Below, piece by piece: positions 54,953 to 64,000 of a DNA stretch of 64,000 bases. The notes under the pieces were generated by a model, which did no database searches, was not told where the DNA came from, and saw nothing but the letters and a program-made list of their open reading frames with translations. The position numbers were made by a program, and so were the translations under genes. The stretch comes from Pseudomonas turukhanskensis (GTDB lineage Bacteria; Pseudomonadota; Gammaproteobacteria; Pseudomonadales; Pseudomonadaceae). The DNA is taken from NCBI RefSeq assembly GCF_027922365.1, contig NZ_BSFN01000005.1:1-64000 (forward strand), written 5' to 3'. Within the stretch, counting starts at the first letter, position 1, and every line of letters starts with the position of its first letter.

Positions 54953-55956
54953 TGCCATCGTCGGCACAGCGTTGGCGCGATGGCGTCCAACGCACAAATT
55001 TCTACAGCGGCATCAATGGCGGCGGCAGCCTTGGGCATGCCGTATACCGCCGAGCTTTGCTGGTCCTGAGCGATGGTATGAAACCCGCGCTCACGCATCA
55101 TTTTCAAGCCGTTGGCACCGTCGCGGCCCATGCCGGTCAACAGCACGCCCATGGCCTCGCCTTGCCAATACTGCGCGACGCTTTCAAAAAACACATCAAT
55201 CGAGGGCCGGTAAATATGCGCGCTGGGCTCCACGGTGTAACTCAGGGTGCCATCTCTGAGCAACCTCAGGTGGTTATTGGTGCCGGCCAGCAACACGCTG
55301 CCTACCTGCGGCGGCTCGCCGTCCACGGCCAGGCGTACTGGCATGTTCGACGCATCGCACAGCCAGTCGGCCATGCCGGCGGCAAACACCTGATCTACGT
55401 GTTGCACCAGCACCACCGCCGCCGGGAAATCGGCCGGCAGCGCCTTGAGCAATATTTCCAGCGCCGCCGGCCCGCCCGCCGACGCGCCAATGGCCAGCAA
55501 CGCCTTGCGCTGTTGGGTGGCACCTGTGCCCTGGGCCGTGGCCGTCGGTTTTTTTTCCTGCTGGCCCAATAGCCAGCCAATATTCTGGATCTTGCGCAGC
55601 AACGGCGCCGCCGCCTCTCGCGGGTCGCCCACGCCGAGTGCCGGAGTGTCCACCACGTCCACCGCGCCGTGGCCCATGGCCTCGAACACGCGGTTGACGC
55701 TCTGCTGCGAATTCACCGTCACCACCACAATCGCGCACGGCGTTCTGGCCATGATCTGCCGGGTGGCTTCAACGCCGTCCATCACCGGCATGATCAGATC
55801 CATCAGCACCACATCCGGGCGATGTTCCGCACACTTGGCCACCGCCTCGGCGCCATCGCCGGCCACCCAGATCACCTGATGCGCCGGCTCCAGCGCCAGC
55901 GCCCGGCGCAGCGCCTCTACCGCCAGGGGCATATCGTTGACGATGGCGATCTTCAC
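54949..55956 (-). CDS. wspF: Chemotaxis methylesterase WspF
   Basis: A 335-residue CheB-type esterase that removes methyl groups from WspA and resets the pathway; its loss locks WspR on. Receiver Asp53 (VVLMDLIMPVMDG) and the catalytic triad Ser (GASAGGPAALE), His (VQHVDQ) and Asp (GMGRDGA) are present. GTG start at 55956 follows the wspE TAG stop directly (TAGGTG), so it is coupled. The stop codon is part of an inverted repeat. Confidence 0.95.
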   Translation of the reverse strand: MKIAIVNDMPLAVEALRRALALEPAHQVIWVAGDGAEAVAKCAEHRPDVVLMDLIMPVMDGVEATRQIMARTPCAIVVVTVNSQQSVNRVFEAMGHGAVDVVDTPALGVGDPREAAAPLLRKIQNIGWLLGQQEKKPTATAQGTGATQQRKALLAIGASAGGPAALEILLKALPADFPAAVVLVQHVDQVFAAGMADWLCDASNMPVRLAVDGEPPQVGSVLLAGTNNHLRLLRDGTLSYTVEPSAHIYRPSIDVFFESVAQYWQGEAMGVLLTGMGRDGANGLKMMRERGFHTIAQDQQSSAVYGMPKAAAAIDAAVEICALDAIAPTLCRRWQ

Positions 55957-58221
55957 CTACGGCTCCCCAATCAGATCGACGACCGCATCCAGCAGCGCTT
56001 CGTCATGGAAACTGGCCTTGGCCAGGTAATAATCCGCACCGGCATCCAGGCCTCGGCGCCGGTCTTCTTCTCGGTCTTTGTACGACACCACCATGATTGG
56101 CAACGACTGCAAACGGTTGTCGCGGCGGATAAGGGTGACCAGCTCGATGCCGTCCATACGCGGCATATCGATATCGCTCACCAGCAAATCGAAGTGCTCG
56201 GAGCGCAGCGCGTTCCAGCCGTCCATGCCATCCACCGCCACCGCCACGTCGTAGCCGCGTTGCAGCAGCAACTTGCGCTCCAACTCGCGCACGGTGAGCG
56301 AGTCGTCCACCACCAGAATGCGCTTGCGCGCCACCGCGCCGGCTTGCCGGCCACGGTCGATGCGTTCCAGGCGACCCGTGCTGAGCAGTTTCTCCACCGA
56401 ACGCAGCATGTCTTCCACATCCAGAATCAGCACCGGCGTGCCGTCGTCCAGCAAGGCGCCGGCAGAAATGTCCTGCACCTTGCCCAGCCGCGCATCGATG
56501 GGCAGCACCACCAATGTACGCTCGCCGATAAACCGCTCCACCGCCACGCCATACACCGCGTCGCGCTCACGAATCACCACCACGCGGATATCGCCCGCCG
56601 TCGGCTCGCCCTCGGGCCGCTGCAACAACTGATGCGCCGCCACCAGGCCCACATGCCGGCCCTCGTGCCAGAAATGCTGGCGCCCTTCTAGCTGCACGAT
56701 ATCGGCCGGTGCCAGTTCCAACATGCGTTCAATCTGCGCCAGGGGAAAGGCATAGGCCTCGCCACCAATCATCACCACCAGGCTGCGCACCACCGACAGG
56801 GTCAGCGGCACTTCCAGGTGGAAGGTAGCGCCTTGGCCCGGCACCTGACGCAGCTCGATTACCCCGCGCAGTTGGCGGACCATGTGCTGCACCACGTCCA
56901 GGCCAACGCCACGGCCCGACACCTCGGTGACCGTATCGCGCATGCTGAAACCGGGCAGGAACAGAAAGCTCAGCAGCTCTTGCTCGCTCATTTGCGCAAT
57001 GGTTTCAGGCGTGGATAACTGTCGCTGGGCGATGGCCCGGCGCAGGCGGTCCAGGTCGATACCGGCGCCGTCGTCACTCAATTCCAGCACCAGCAAACCG
57101 GCCTGATGGCGAGCCTTTATGCGGATTACGCCTTCAGTCGCCTTACCCGCAAGTGCGCGCACATCGGCGCTTTCGATGCCATGGTCGACGGCGTTGCGCA
57201 GCAGGTGCACCAGCGGCGCCTCGAGCTTTTCCAGCACCTCGCGGTCGACCTGGGTTTTATGGCCCTCAACTTCCAGCCGTACCTGTTTGCCGAGGGAGCG
57301 GCCGAGGTCGCGGATCATCCGTTCCTGGCCGCGCAATACATCGTTGAACGGCCGCAGGCGGCAAGCCAGCGCAGTGTCGTACAGCAACTGCGCGCGCTGC
57401 TCGGATTGCCAGCTGAATTCATCGAGGTCGCTGGCCTGCTGGGTCAGCAGTTGCTGGCACTCGTCCACCAGGCGCCGGGCCTCGCTGAGCAGCTCCAGGG
57501 TTTGCGGGTCGGTGTTGGCGTCGTTCAGCGCGTCCTGTACGCCGTTGAGGGTGCGGCTGGCACCGGTCTGCAAGCGTTTCATGCGCTGCATCGAGGTGAG
57601 GAACGGCTTGAGCCGCTGCGACTCCACCAGCGATTTACTCGACAAGTCCAGCAAGCGGTTCAGGCGCTCGGCGGTTACCCGCAGCACGCGCTCACCGCCA
57701 GCATCGGCCACCGGCGCGTCTTCCACCGTAACGGCTGGCGGCTCGGCAGCAATGGGCGGCAGCGTGTGCTCGGTGGGCAGCGTGAATTGCGGTTCGGGCG
57801 CGACCAGGCGGCTTTCCTGCATGGCCATAAAACCGCCACGGTTCATGATGTCCATCTGCTCGACAAACCTGGCCACGTCCGCTGGCGTAACCCCCGAGTC
57901 GGGCTTGGCCACGCGCAGCAACAAATCGGTGCCTTTGAGCAGCGCATCGATATGGTCCGGCGTCAGACGCAGCTGGCCGTTCTGCGCGCTGACCAGGCAA
58001 TCTTCCATCACATGGGCGATGCCCACGCCGGCATCCACACCCACAATCCGCGCCGCGCCTTTTAGCGAGTGCGCCGCGCGCATGCAGGCTTCCAGTTGAT
58101 CGGCCTGGGTAGGGTTGCGCTCCAGCGCCAGCAAGCCTTCGTTCAGCACCTGGGCCTGGGCCTCGGCTTCGAGCTGAAACAGTTCCAGCATCGAGGCATC
58201 GCGCATTTGATCCGGGGTCAT
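55957..58221 (-). CDS. wspE: Hybrid sensor kinase WspE (CheA-type)
   Basis: A 754-residue kinase. Domains: Hpt with His51 (AHSLKGAA), dimerisation region, ATPase (LRNAVDHGIE; DDGAGID; GRGVGLDVV), CheW-like domain and C-terminal receiver with Asp683 (LLVSDIDMPRMDG). It phosphorylates WspR and WspF on signal from WspA. Overlaps wspD by ATGA. Confidence 0.95.
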   Translation of the reverse strand: MTPDQMRDASMLELFQLEAEAQAQVLNEGLLALERNPTQADQLEACMRAAHSLKGAARIVGVDAGVGIAHVMEDCLVSAQNGQLRLTPDHIDALLKGTDLLLRVAKPDSGVTPADVARFVEQMDIMNRGGFMAMQESRLVAPEPQFTLPTEHTLPPIAAEPPAVTVEDAPVADAGGERVLRVTAERLNRLLDLSSKSLVESQRLKPFLTSMQRMKRLQTGASRTLNGVQDALNDANTDPQTLELLSEARRLVDECQQLLTQQASDLDEFSWQSEQRAQLLYDTALACRLRPFNDVLRGQERMIRDLGRSLGKQVRLEVEGHKTQVDREVLEKLEAPLVHLLRNAVDHGIESADVRALAGKATEGVIRIKARHQAGLLVLELSDDGAGIDLDRLRRAIAQRQLSTPETIAQMSEQELLSFLFLPGFSMRDTVTEVSGRGVGLDVVQHMVRQLRGVIELRQVPGQGATFHLEVPLTLSVVRSLVVMIGGEAYAFPLAQIERMLELAPADIVQLEGRQHFWHEGRHVGLVAAHQLLQRPEGEPTAGDIRVVVIRERDAVYGVAVERFIGERTLVVLPIDARLGKVQDISAGALLDDGTPVLILDVEDMLRSVEKLLSTGRLERIDRGRQAGAVARKRILVVDDSLTVRELERKLLLQRGYDVAVAVDGMDGWNALRSEHFDLLVSDIDMPRMDGIELVTLIRRDNRLQSLPIMVVSYKDREEDRRRGLDAGADYYLAKASFHDEALLDAVVDLIGEP

Positions 58222-58901
58222 GTCAGGCTCCGCATCACGGCGTGCAAAAGAAGGTCTTCATCCAGCAAACGCACGCTGCGCTGTTGCCACTGCAACACGC
58301 CACGGGTGAATTTGCCGCTGGCAGCACTGCCGGCCTGGCTGGCACTGGCCGCGTCCAGCGCCTGCTCGGGGAACGCCTGAATACCCAGCACCTCATCCAC
58401 CGGCGCCACCACATTGCCGCCCTGCGCGGCCAGAATAAGCAGACGCGGCACGATGCGGCCGCTGGGTTTGCCGGCGGCAGCATCCAGGCCCAACAGCTCG
58501 GTCAGCGACACGCACGGCACCAGCGCGCCGCGCACATTGGCCACTCCCAGCAAAGCCCGCGAACGTTGGTGCGGCAACGAATGAATGGGGGCCAGCGGCG
58601 ACACTTCCACCAGCGTGCGCGTGGCCAGCGCCAGCCACTCATCGCCGAGGCGAAACACGATCATCGAACGGGTAACTTGCGCCTCGGTATCCTTGTCCTG
58701 GTCGTACAGGGCCACGTGTTCCTGGCTCAAGCTGTAGCGGTCGAGCAGGCGCGTGGCCGCGGCGGCGTACACCTCGCAGTTGCGGCAATGCACATGTTCG
58801 ATCAGCTTCGGGCAGCTCTTGTCGCCGCGCACGCCGATGCGGTTCCAGCAGTCATCTACGGTCAGCTCGCCGCCGTGCAGGCTCAGGCTCACTTCAGTCA
58901 T
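58218..58901 (-). CDS. wspD: CheW-like adaptor WspD
   Basis: A 227-residue CheW adaptor with an unusual N-terminal part: Cys18, Cys30, Cys39 and Cys42 (DDCWNRIGVRGDKSCP; HVHCRNCEVY) precede the CheW domain that begins about residue 80 (SMIVFRLGDEWLAL). The adaptor links WspA to WspE. It follows wspC by 5 bases. Confidence 0.93.
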   Translation of the reverse strand: MTEVSLSLHGGELTVDDCWNRIGVRGDKSCPKLIEHVHCRNCEVYAAAATRLLDRYSLSQEHVALYDQDKDTEAQVTRSMIVFRLGDEWLALATRTLVEVSPLAPIHSLPHQRSRALLGVANVRGALVPCVSLTELLGLDAAAGKPSGRIVPRLLILAAQGGNVVAPVDEVLGIQAFPEQALDAASASQAGSAASGKFTRGVLQWQQRSVRLLDEDLLLHAVMRSLT

Positions 58902-58906
58902 GGCGG

Positions 58907-60145
58907 TTACTCATTGCGCCCCGCTCCCCGTTGCGCCCGGGCTTGCAAACGCTGGGCGCCGGCAGTGTCGCCCTGGGCGGCGAGCAAGGCTGCCAATTGC
59001 GCCAACGCCGCCGGATGCTGGGGTTGCAGGTACAGCGCCTTGCGGTAAAAACCCTGGGCGCCGGCGGCATCGTTTTCCACTTCGCATAGCAGCCCCAACC
59101 AATAAAAGACTTCGGCCGACGGCCCGTGCCTGGCCAGCAACGCATCGCCCAAACGACGGGCTTCGGCGGTGCGGCCCTGGTTGGCCAACGCGGCCAGCTG
59201 CGCCAACTGCGCGGCGCTGTCATCCGCCGGGGTCGCAGCTTTTTTATTGGCTGGTTTGACTGGCAGCGTGGCCACCGGTCGCGGCGTAGGCAACGGCGGC
59301 GGGCGGCGCACCACGGGCGCAACGGTAACGGGCGCAGGCGGCTGATTGACGGGCTGGCGGCGAAACGCGAACGACAGCGCAATACCCAGCGACTGCATGC
59401 CCAGGCGGGTAAACAGACTGGCCTCGGCCGGGCCGATAAACAGCACGCCGTCGTCACGGGTCAGGCGCTTGAGCACGTCCATCGTTTGTTCTTGTGTGGC
59501 CACGTCGAAATAGATCAGCAGGTTGCGGCAAAAGACAAAGTCATAGGCCTGCTCGCCAGCCAGCAGCCCCGGTTCCAGCAGGTTACCGACCTGAAAGCGC
59601 ACCTGCTTGCGCACCGACTCATTGAGCCGGTAGCCATTGGCTTCGGTGCTGAAGTGCCGGTTGCGAAAACCTAAGGTTTCGCCGCGAAACGAATTGCGCC
59701 CGTAGCGGCCTACAGTAGCGCGCTCGATCGACAGCGGGCTGATATCCAGCGCATCCACCTTGAAGGCATCGGCCGCCAGGCCTGCATCCAACAGGCACAT
59801 GGCAATCGAATACGGCTCCTCACCGGTTGAACACGGCAGGCTTAACAGACGCAGTGGGCGCGCGCCGGCCAACTCGGCAGCGCGGCGGGTGGCCATGCGC
59901 GCCAGGGTGGCGAAAGATTCGGGGTAACGGAAAAACCAGGTCTCGGGCACGATTACCGCTTCGATCAGCGCCTGCAGTTCGGCGTCCGAGTGGTGCAGGT
60001 CGTGCCAGAACGTTTCCAGATCGCGGCCCGGTACGCTGGCCATGCAGCGGCGGACGGCGCGCTCGATGATCGAGGCACCGACGGTGATGGCATCCAGGCC
60101 GATCTTGTCTTTGAGCAGTTGCTCGAAGCGGGGGTCGACGGTCAT
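58907..60145 (-). CDS. wspC: Chemotaxis methyltransferase WspC with TPR
   Basis: A 412-residue CheR-type enzyme that methylates WspA glutamates with SAM. It has ETWFFRYPESF, LPCSTGEEPYSIAM (SAM site) and FCRNLLIYFD, then a proline-rich linker (VVRRPPPLPTPRPVATLPV) and TPR-like repeats (ALANQGRTAEARRLGDALL; ALLAAQGDTAGAQRL). ATGA overlap with wspB. Confidence 0.94.
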   Translation of the reverse strand: MTVDPRFEQLLKDKIGLDAITVGASIIERAVRRCMASVPGRDLETFWHDLHHSDAELQALIEAVIVPETWFFRYPESFATLARMATRRAAELAGARPLRLLSLPCSTGEEPYSIAMCLLDAGLAADAFKVDALDISPLSIERATVGRYGRNSFRGETLGFRNRHFSTEANGYRLNESVRKQVRFQVGNLLEPGLLAGEQAYDFVFCRNLLIYFDVATQEQTMDVLKRLTRDDGVLFIGPAEASLFTRLGMQSLGIALSFAFRRQPVNQPPAPVTVAPVVRRPPPLPTPRPVATLPVKPANKKAATPADDSAAQLAQLAALANQGRTAEARRLGDALLARHGPSAEVFYWLGLLCEVENDAAGAQGFYRKALYLQPQHPAALAQLAALLAAQGDTAGAQRLQARAQRGAGRNE

Positions 60146-60645
60146 AGCGTCAGCCCTTGCGGCGGGAACAGCAGCGCCTGCACCGTTTCCGGCAACAGTT
60201 GGTCGATGGCGATGCGCTGCACCAGGCCAGCGGCGGTTTCCACCACCGGGCCTAGGTACGGCGAAGCCGGGTTGACCAGGCCGTAATCGCGAAAGGCCTC
60301 GGCGTCGCAGCGCAAGGTGTCGCTGGCCTGCTCCAGCACCAAGCCCAGCGGCCGTGTAAGGCCATCAGCGGTGCGGTAATGGACCAACACCGTGCGAGTG
60401 CTGGTACGCGCCACGGCGGCGGTACCCAGGCTGAGTTGGCACAGGTCCAATACCGGCACGAGGGCACCCCGGAAGGCGAACACCCCGGCCACCCAGACCG
60501 GCGCGCCGGGCAGGGTTTTGACTGGCACCCGCGGCAACACAGCCACCACGTCGCGCGCGGCCAGGGCATAGCGCTCAAGGCCCAGGGAAAACAGCAGGTA
60601 CAGCGGGGCCTTGTGCCCGTGCGCCGGCTGCTGGTTGGCGTTCAT
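60142..60645 (-). CDS. wspB: CheW-like adaptor WspB
   Basis: A 167-residue single-domain CheW protein (YLLFSLGLERYALAARDVV; GVFAFRGALVPVLDLCQLS). It joins receptor arrays, probably with WspD. Eight bases after wspA, and overlapping wspC. Confidence 0.94.
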   Translation of the reverse strand: MNANQQPAHGHKAPLYLLFSLGLERYALAARDVVAVLPRVPVKTLPGAPVWVAGVFAFRGALVPVLDLCQLSLGTAAVARTSTRTVLVHYRTADGLTRPLGLVLEQASDTLRCDAEAFRDYGLVNPASPYLGPVVETAAGLVQRIAIDQLLPETVQALLFPPQGLTL

Positions 60646-60653
60646 AAGCGGCT

Positions 60654-62276
60654 TCAGACCTTGAAGCTCGACACGCCGCTGCGCAGGCTGCCGGCCACTT
60701 GGTTGAGTTCTTCGATGGCAAAGCTGGCCTGGCGCAGCGACTCGACGGTCTGCCCGGTGGCCTCACCCAATTGCGTCAGCGCCTGGGTGATCTGCTCGGC
60801 GCCGGTGGCCTGGGCCTGCATGCCCTCGTTAAGCACCACTACGCGCGGCGCCAGGGCCTGCACCTGGTCGATGGTTTGCGACAGTTGCTCGCCCACTTCC
60901 TGCACATCGCTCATGCCGCGACGCACCTGCTCGGAGAATTTATCCATGCCCATCACCCCGGCCGACACCGCCGACTGAATCTCGCGCACCATCTGTTCGA
61001 TGTCGTACGTGGCGACGGCGGTCTGGTCGGCCAGACGGCGCACTTCGGTGGCAACCACCGAAAAACCGCGTCCGTACTCGCCAGCTTTTTCCGCCTCGAT
61101 GGCGGCGTTGAGCGACAGCAGGTTGGTCTGGTCTGCCACTTTCACAATGGTGGTCACCACCTGATTAATGTTGCTCGCTTTCTCGTTGAGAATGCCAAGT
61201 TTGGCGTTCACCAGCTCGGCGGCGCCCATCACCTGGCGCATGGTTTCTTCCATGCGCTGCAAGCCCACCTGTCCGGCGCCGGCCAGGTGCGAAGCCTGCT
61301 CGGCGGAGTAACTCACTTCGCCCATGGTGCGCACCAGGTCACGCGAGGTGGCGGCAATTTCCCGCGAGGTGGCGCCGATCTGCGTGGTGGTGGCGGCCGT
61401 TTCGGTGGCCGTGGCTTGTTGCTGTTTGGAGGTGGCGGCGATTTCCGTCACCGCGGTGGTGACCTGCACAGCCGAGCGCTGCGACTGCGACACCAGAGCC
61501 GTGAGGTCATCGATCATGGCATTGAAGCCGCTCTGCACCGCGCCGAATTCGTCGGCGCGCACACCGTTGAAACGGGTGGTGAGGTTGCCCGTGCGCATCA
61601 CCGTGAGAATCTGCGCCAGGTTATTCAGTGGGCCCATGATGGCGCGCATCAAAATAAAGCCGCTGATCATCGCCACGGCTATGACCAGCAACAGCGACAG
61701 CACCATGCTGACCTTCGCGCCGCTGGCCTGGCTGGTGATATTGGTGGTGGCCACGTCCGCACGGTCTTTGTTGAACTGCACCATGGCCAGCAACTGCTCG
61801 CGGCCCTTGGCCCATACCGGGCGCAACTGCTCATTGAGAATTTTGCGCGCCACCAGCGGCTGGCCTTGCTGGAACTGGCCGAGCACTTCCGATAGCAGCT
61901 TGTTGAATTCCTCGCGTTGCTTGAGGAAGGCGTCCAGGTGAGCCTTATCTTCGGAGTCGACAATCGAGCGCTGGTATTCAGCTACCCGAGCCATCAGTTT
62001 TTCGTCGTTGCTGTTGAACTCGGCCAGCGTCGCGGGCGGTATCACCTGTTCATCGGAAAGGCCCACCACTTGTTGGGCGAGGATAAAACTGTCGACCCAG
62101 GAGCTACGGATATAGGAGCTGAAATACACCCCAGGCATGGAGTCGTTGGCCACGCTTTTGGCCCCGGCCTCGATGGTTACCAGGCGTGAATAGGCCACGG
62201 CGATCATCAGAATGACGATCGCGATAATCACCGCAAAACTCGCCAGGATGCGCTGACGCAAGGTCCAATTCTTCAC
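60654..62276 (-). CDS. wspA: Surface-sensing methyl-accepting protein WspA
   Basis: A 540-residue chemoreceptor. A helix at about 10-30, a four-helix-bundle type sensor domain (about 31-190), a second helix (190-212), HAMP (IMGPLNNLAQILTVMRTGNL) and a signalling tip (ADQTNLLSLNAAIEAEKAGE). It answers to surface contact and starts the Wsp relay. First gene of the cluster. The 257-base gap upstream shows a terminator only; no promoter was clear. Confidence 0.95.
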   Translation of the reverse strand: MKNWTLRQRILASFAVIIAIVILMIAVAYSRLVTIEAGAKSVANDSMPGVYFSSYIRSSWVDSFILAQQVVGLSDEQVIPPATLAEFNSNDEKLMARVAEYQRSIVDSEDKAHLDAFLKQREEFNKLLSEVLGQFQQGQPLVARKILNEQLRPVWAKGREQLLAMVQFNKDRADVATTNITSQASGAKVSMVLSLLLVIAVAMISGFILMRAIMGPLNNLAQILTVMRTGNLTTRFNGVRADEFGAVQSGFNAMIDDLTALVSQSQRSAVQVTTAVTEIAATSKQQQATATETAATTTQIGATSREIAATSRDLVRTMGEVSYSAEQASHLAGAGQVGLQRMEETMRQVMGAAELVNAKLGILNEKASNINQVVTTIVKVADQTNLLSLNAAIEAEKAGEYGRGFSVVATEVRRLADQTAVATYDIEQMVREIQSAVSAGVMGMDKFSEQVRRGMSDVQEVGEQLSQTIDQVQALAPRVVVLNEGMQAQATGAEQITQALTQLGEATGQTVESLRQASFAIEELNQVAGSLRSGVSSFKV

Positions 62277-62479
62277 ACTTCACTCCCCATACGAACGGTG
62301 CCGGGGCACGGCTCAAGCTGACGGCGACAGGTGGCGCGCCAATGCCAGCGACTGTAAGACGCGCCCTACACAGGCGCAAGCAAACAAAGCGTAGCAGCGG
62401 GTAAGCGAATCAACGACTTAAACGCGGCAGTTCGGGTGAAACATGGGCAGCCGCACGGCGCAACGGCTGCATCGTGAAT

Positions 62480-62518
62480 AAAAAAGGCCAGCTCACATCG
62501 GTGAGCTGGCCTTTTTTT
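62480..62518. terminator. Bidirectional-type terminator after thrC
   Basis: GGCCAGCTCAC/GTGAGCTGGCC with a 4-base loop and A/T runs on both sides; just beyond the thrC stop on the minus strand. Confidence 0.92.
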
Positions 62519-62533
62519 GCCGCTTGTCAGGGC

Positions 62534-63943
62534 TTACAACGGCTTGCCACGGTTGCCGTGGGCGCTGACGAAGCTCTGCATGGCCTTTATGTCGTTGGCC
62601 AGGACGGTGCAACGCTCCGGGCGGTCGAACAGGTCTTGCAGGTGCGGCGGCAGAATCGGGCCTTTGCCAACGCCGGCTTTTTCCACCGCTTCGGGGAATT
62701 TCACCGGGTGGGCGGTGCCCAGAATCACCATCGGGGTGCTCAGGCTGCGACGGCACTCGCGTGCGGCTTTAACGCCAATGGCGGTGTGCGGGTCGAGCAG
62801 CTCGCCAGTTTCGGCATACACCTGGGCGATGGTTTCGCAGGTTTCTTCGTCGGTCACGGCCAGGGAGTCGAAGAGCTTGCGCGCTTCGGTCCAGCGGTCT
62901 TGGTCGACGCTGAAACCGCCGCCTTTCTTGAAGGTGGCCATCAAGTCATTGATAGCGGCGCCGTTACGGCCGTGCAGGTCGAACAGCAGGCGTTCGAAGT
63001 TGGACGACACCATGATGTCCATCGACGGCGACAAGGTCGGGTGCAGCGTGTCTTTCACATACTGATTGCCGCTCATAAAGCGGTGCAGGATGTCGTTGCG
63101 GTTGGTGGCGACGATCAACTGGCTGATCGGCAGGCCCATGTTGCGTGCCAGGTAGCCAGCGAAGATGTCGCCGAAGTTGCCGGTGGGCACCGAAAACGCG
63201 ATGGAGCGCGCCGGGCCGCCGAGCTGCAGAGCCGCGTGGAAGTAGTAGACGATCTGGGCCATGATCCGCGCCCAGTTGATGGAGTTCACCGCGACAAGGC
63301 GTGTGCCTTTGAGGAAGCTCTGGTCGGCGAAGCTGTCTTTGACCATTTCCTGGCAGTCGTCGAAGTTACCTTCCACGGCGATGTTGTGGATGTTGTCGCC
63401 CAGGATGGTGGTCATCTGCCGACGCTGCACTTCGGACACGCGGTTGTGCGGGTGCAGGATAAAGATGTCGACGTTATCGCAGGCCTTGCAGCCTTCGATG
63501 GCAGCCGAGCCGGTGTCGCCGGAGGTGGCGCCGATGATCACCACGCGCTCGTTGCGCTTGGCCAGTACGTAGTCCAGCAGACGGCCGAGCAGTTGCAGGG
63601 CGAAGTCTTTGAACGCCAGGGTCGGGCCGTGGAACAGCTCCAGCACCCACTCGTTGCCATTCAACTGGCGCAGCGGCGCCACGGCGTTATGGGCAAATAC
63701 GCCGTAGGTTTCTTCGAGAATCTTTTTGAAGTCGGCATCCGGAATGCTGCCGGTGACGAACGGACGCATGACGCGAAAGGCCAGCTCGTGGTAAGGCAGG
63801 CCGGCCCAGGAAGCGATTTCTTCCTGGGTGAAATGCGGCAGGTTTTCCGGCACGTACAGGCCGCCGTCGCTGGCCAAGCCGGCCAGCAATACGTCTTCGA
63901 AATTCAGCGCAGGCGCTTGGCCGCGGGTACTGATGTAACGCAT
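62534..63943 (-). CDS. thrC: Threonine synthase
   Basis: A 469-residue PLP enzyme that turns O-phosphohomoserine into threonine. PLP Lys112 is in FHGPTLAFKDF; also GATSGDTGSAAIEG and SVPTGNFGDIFAG. Length and N-terminus (MRYISTRGQAP) are of the Gram-negative class. GAGGAC is upstream. It follows hom by 10 bases in the hom-thrC operon. Confidence 0.97.
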   Translation of the reverse strand: MRYISTRGQAPALNFEDVLLAGLASDGGLYVPENLPHFTQEEIASWAGLPYHELAFRVMRPFVTGSIPDADFKKILEETYGVFAHNAVAPLRQLNGNEWVLELFHGPTLAFKDFALQLLGRLLDYVLAKRNERVVIIGATSGDTGSAAIEGCKACDNVDIFILHPHNRVSEVQRRQMTTILGDNIHNIAVEGNFDDCQEMVKDSFADQSFLKGTRLVAVNSINWARIMAQIVYYFHAALQLGGPARSIAFSVPTGNFGDIFAGYLARNMGLPISQLIVATNRNDILHRFMSGNQYVKDTLHPTLSPSMDIMVSSNFERLLFDLHGRNGAAINDLMATFKKGGGFSVDQDRWTEARKLFDSLAVTDEETCETIAQVYAETGELLDPHTAIGVKAARECRRSLSTPMVILGTAHPVKFPEAVEKAGVGKGPILPPHLQDLFDRPERCTVLANDIKAMQSFVSAHGNRGKPL

Positions 63944-63953
63944 GGAAAAGTCC

Positions 63954-64000
63954 TCAGCTCAGTTGCTCAACGCGGATACGCACGACACTGCCGACCACAT
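63954..64000 (-). CDS. hom: Homoserine dehydrogenase, 3' end only
   Basis: Partial: only the last 15 codons are in the window (VVGSVVRIRVEQLS then TGA). The ending fits the ACT domain tail of Hom and it lies right before thrC, its usual operon partner. It reduces aspartate semialdehyde to homoserine. Confidence 0.85.
   Translation of the reverse strand, partial: VVGSVVRIRVEQLS

Overview
This is a gene-dense stretch of a Pseudomonas-type gammaproteobacterial chromosome. The evidence is a GC-rich base composition, a complete wsp surface-sensing cluster, ornithine-lipid genes olsB-olsA, a mexJK-like efflux operon and many short intergenic palindromes of the Pseudomonas REP type. From memory of P. 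aeruginosa PAO1, three blocks look collinear with it: fumA-sadC-reductase-enoyl-CoA hydratase; olsB-olsA-acpH-arsR-MFS-xenB; and plsB through mexKJL, rsmJ, tsaB, adk, ppc, cadR/cadA, an OmpA-like lipoprotein, lysS, prfB and wsp, with thrC-hom beyond. No rRNA, tRNA, CRISPR array, prophage or intact insertion sequence was seen. The exact species cannot be named from this window.

Layout. 1-5 kb: a downstream-reading operon (sadC diguanylate cyclase, ferredoxin-type reductase, enoyl-CoA hydratase/isomerase) divergent from class I fumarase. 5-11.7 kb: small accessory and envelope genes (a secreted 103-residue protein, ribbon-helix-helix protein, DJ-1/PfpI protein, lipoprotein, cardiolipin synthase-like PLD protein, YceI protein, serine hydrolase with a coupled membrane protein, acyl-CoA dehydrogenase-like protein). 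11.7-17 kb: ornithine-lipid synthesis, ACP phosphodiesterase and an ArsR-MFS-xenB detoxification block. 17-23 kb: dapE, rlmA, a cold-shock gene and plsB. 23-31 kb: mdaB with a divergent quinol monooxygenase-like gene, Yip1 and DUF4197 proteins, and the mexJK-like RND pump with its TetR repressor. 31-41 kb: rsmJ, extensin-like, PEP mutase-like, DUF72, tsaB, adk, ppc and two lipoproteins. 41-50 kb: the cadR/cadA metal efflux pair, a lipoprotein hydrolase, a putative HExxxH metallopeptidase, an acetyltransferase with an O-antigen ligase-like gene, and a TetR regulator. 50-53 kb: prfB (with a programmed frameshift) and lysS. 53-62 kb: wspA-B-C-D-E-F-R. 62.5-64 kb: thrC and the 3' end of hom.

How the parts work together. 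Two cyclic-di-GMP synthases (SadC and WspR) lie here, WspR under its own chemosensory pathway. Envelope lipid genes are frequent (plsB, olsBA, clsB, acpH). Three transcriptional switch regions have visible palindromes: cadR/cadA, arsR and mexJ/mexL; mdaB/ABM may be a fourth.

The window is mostly ordinary core chromosome. The least explained items are the HExxxH (QEGLA) protein, the cysteine motif in WspD, a repeat that supplies the wspF stop codon, a structured element at 25.6 kb, and a possible 60-codon gene upstream of the cold-shock gene. I did not find a clearly new multi-gene system.
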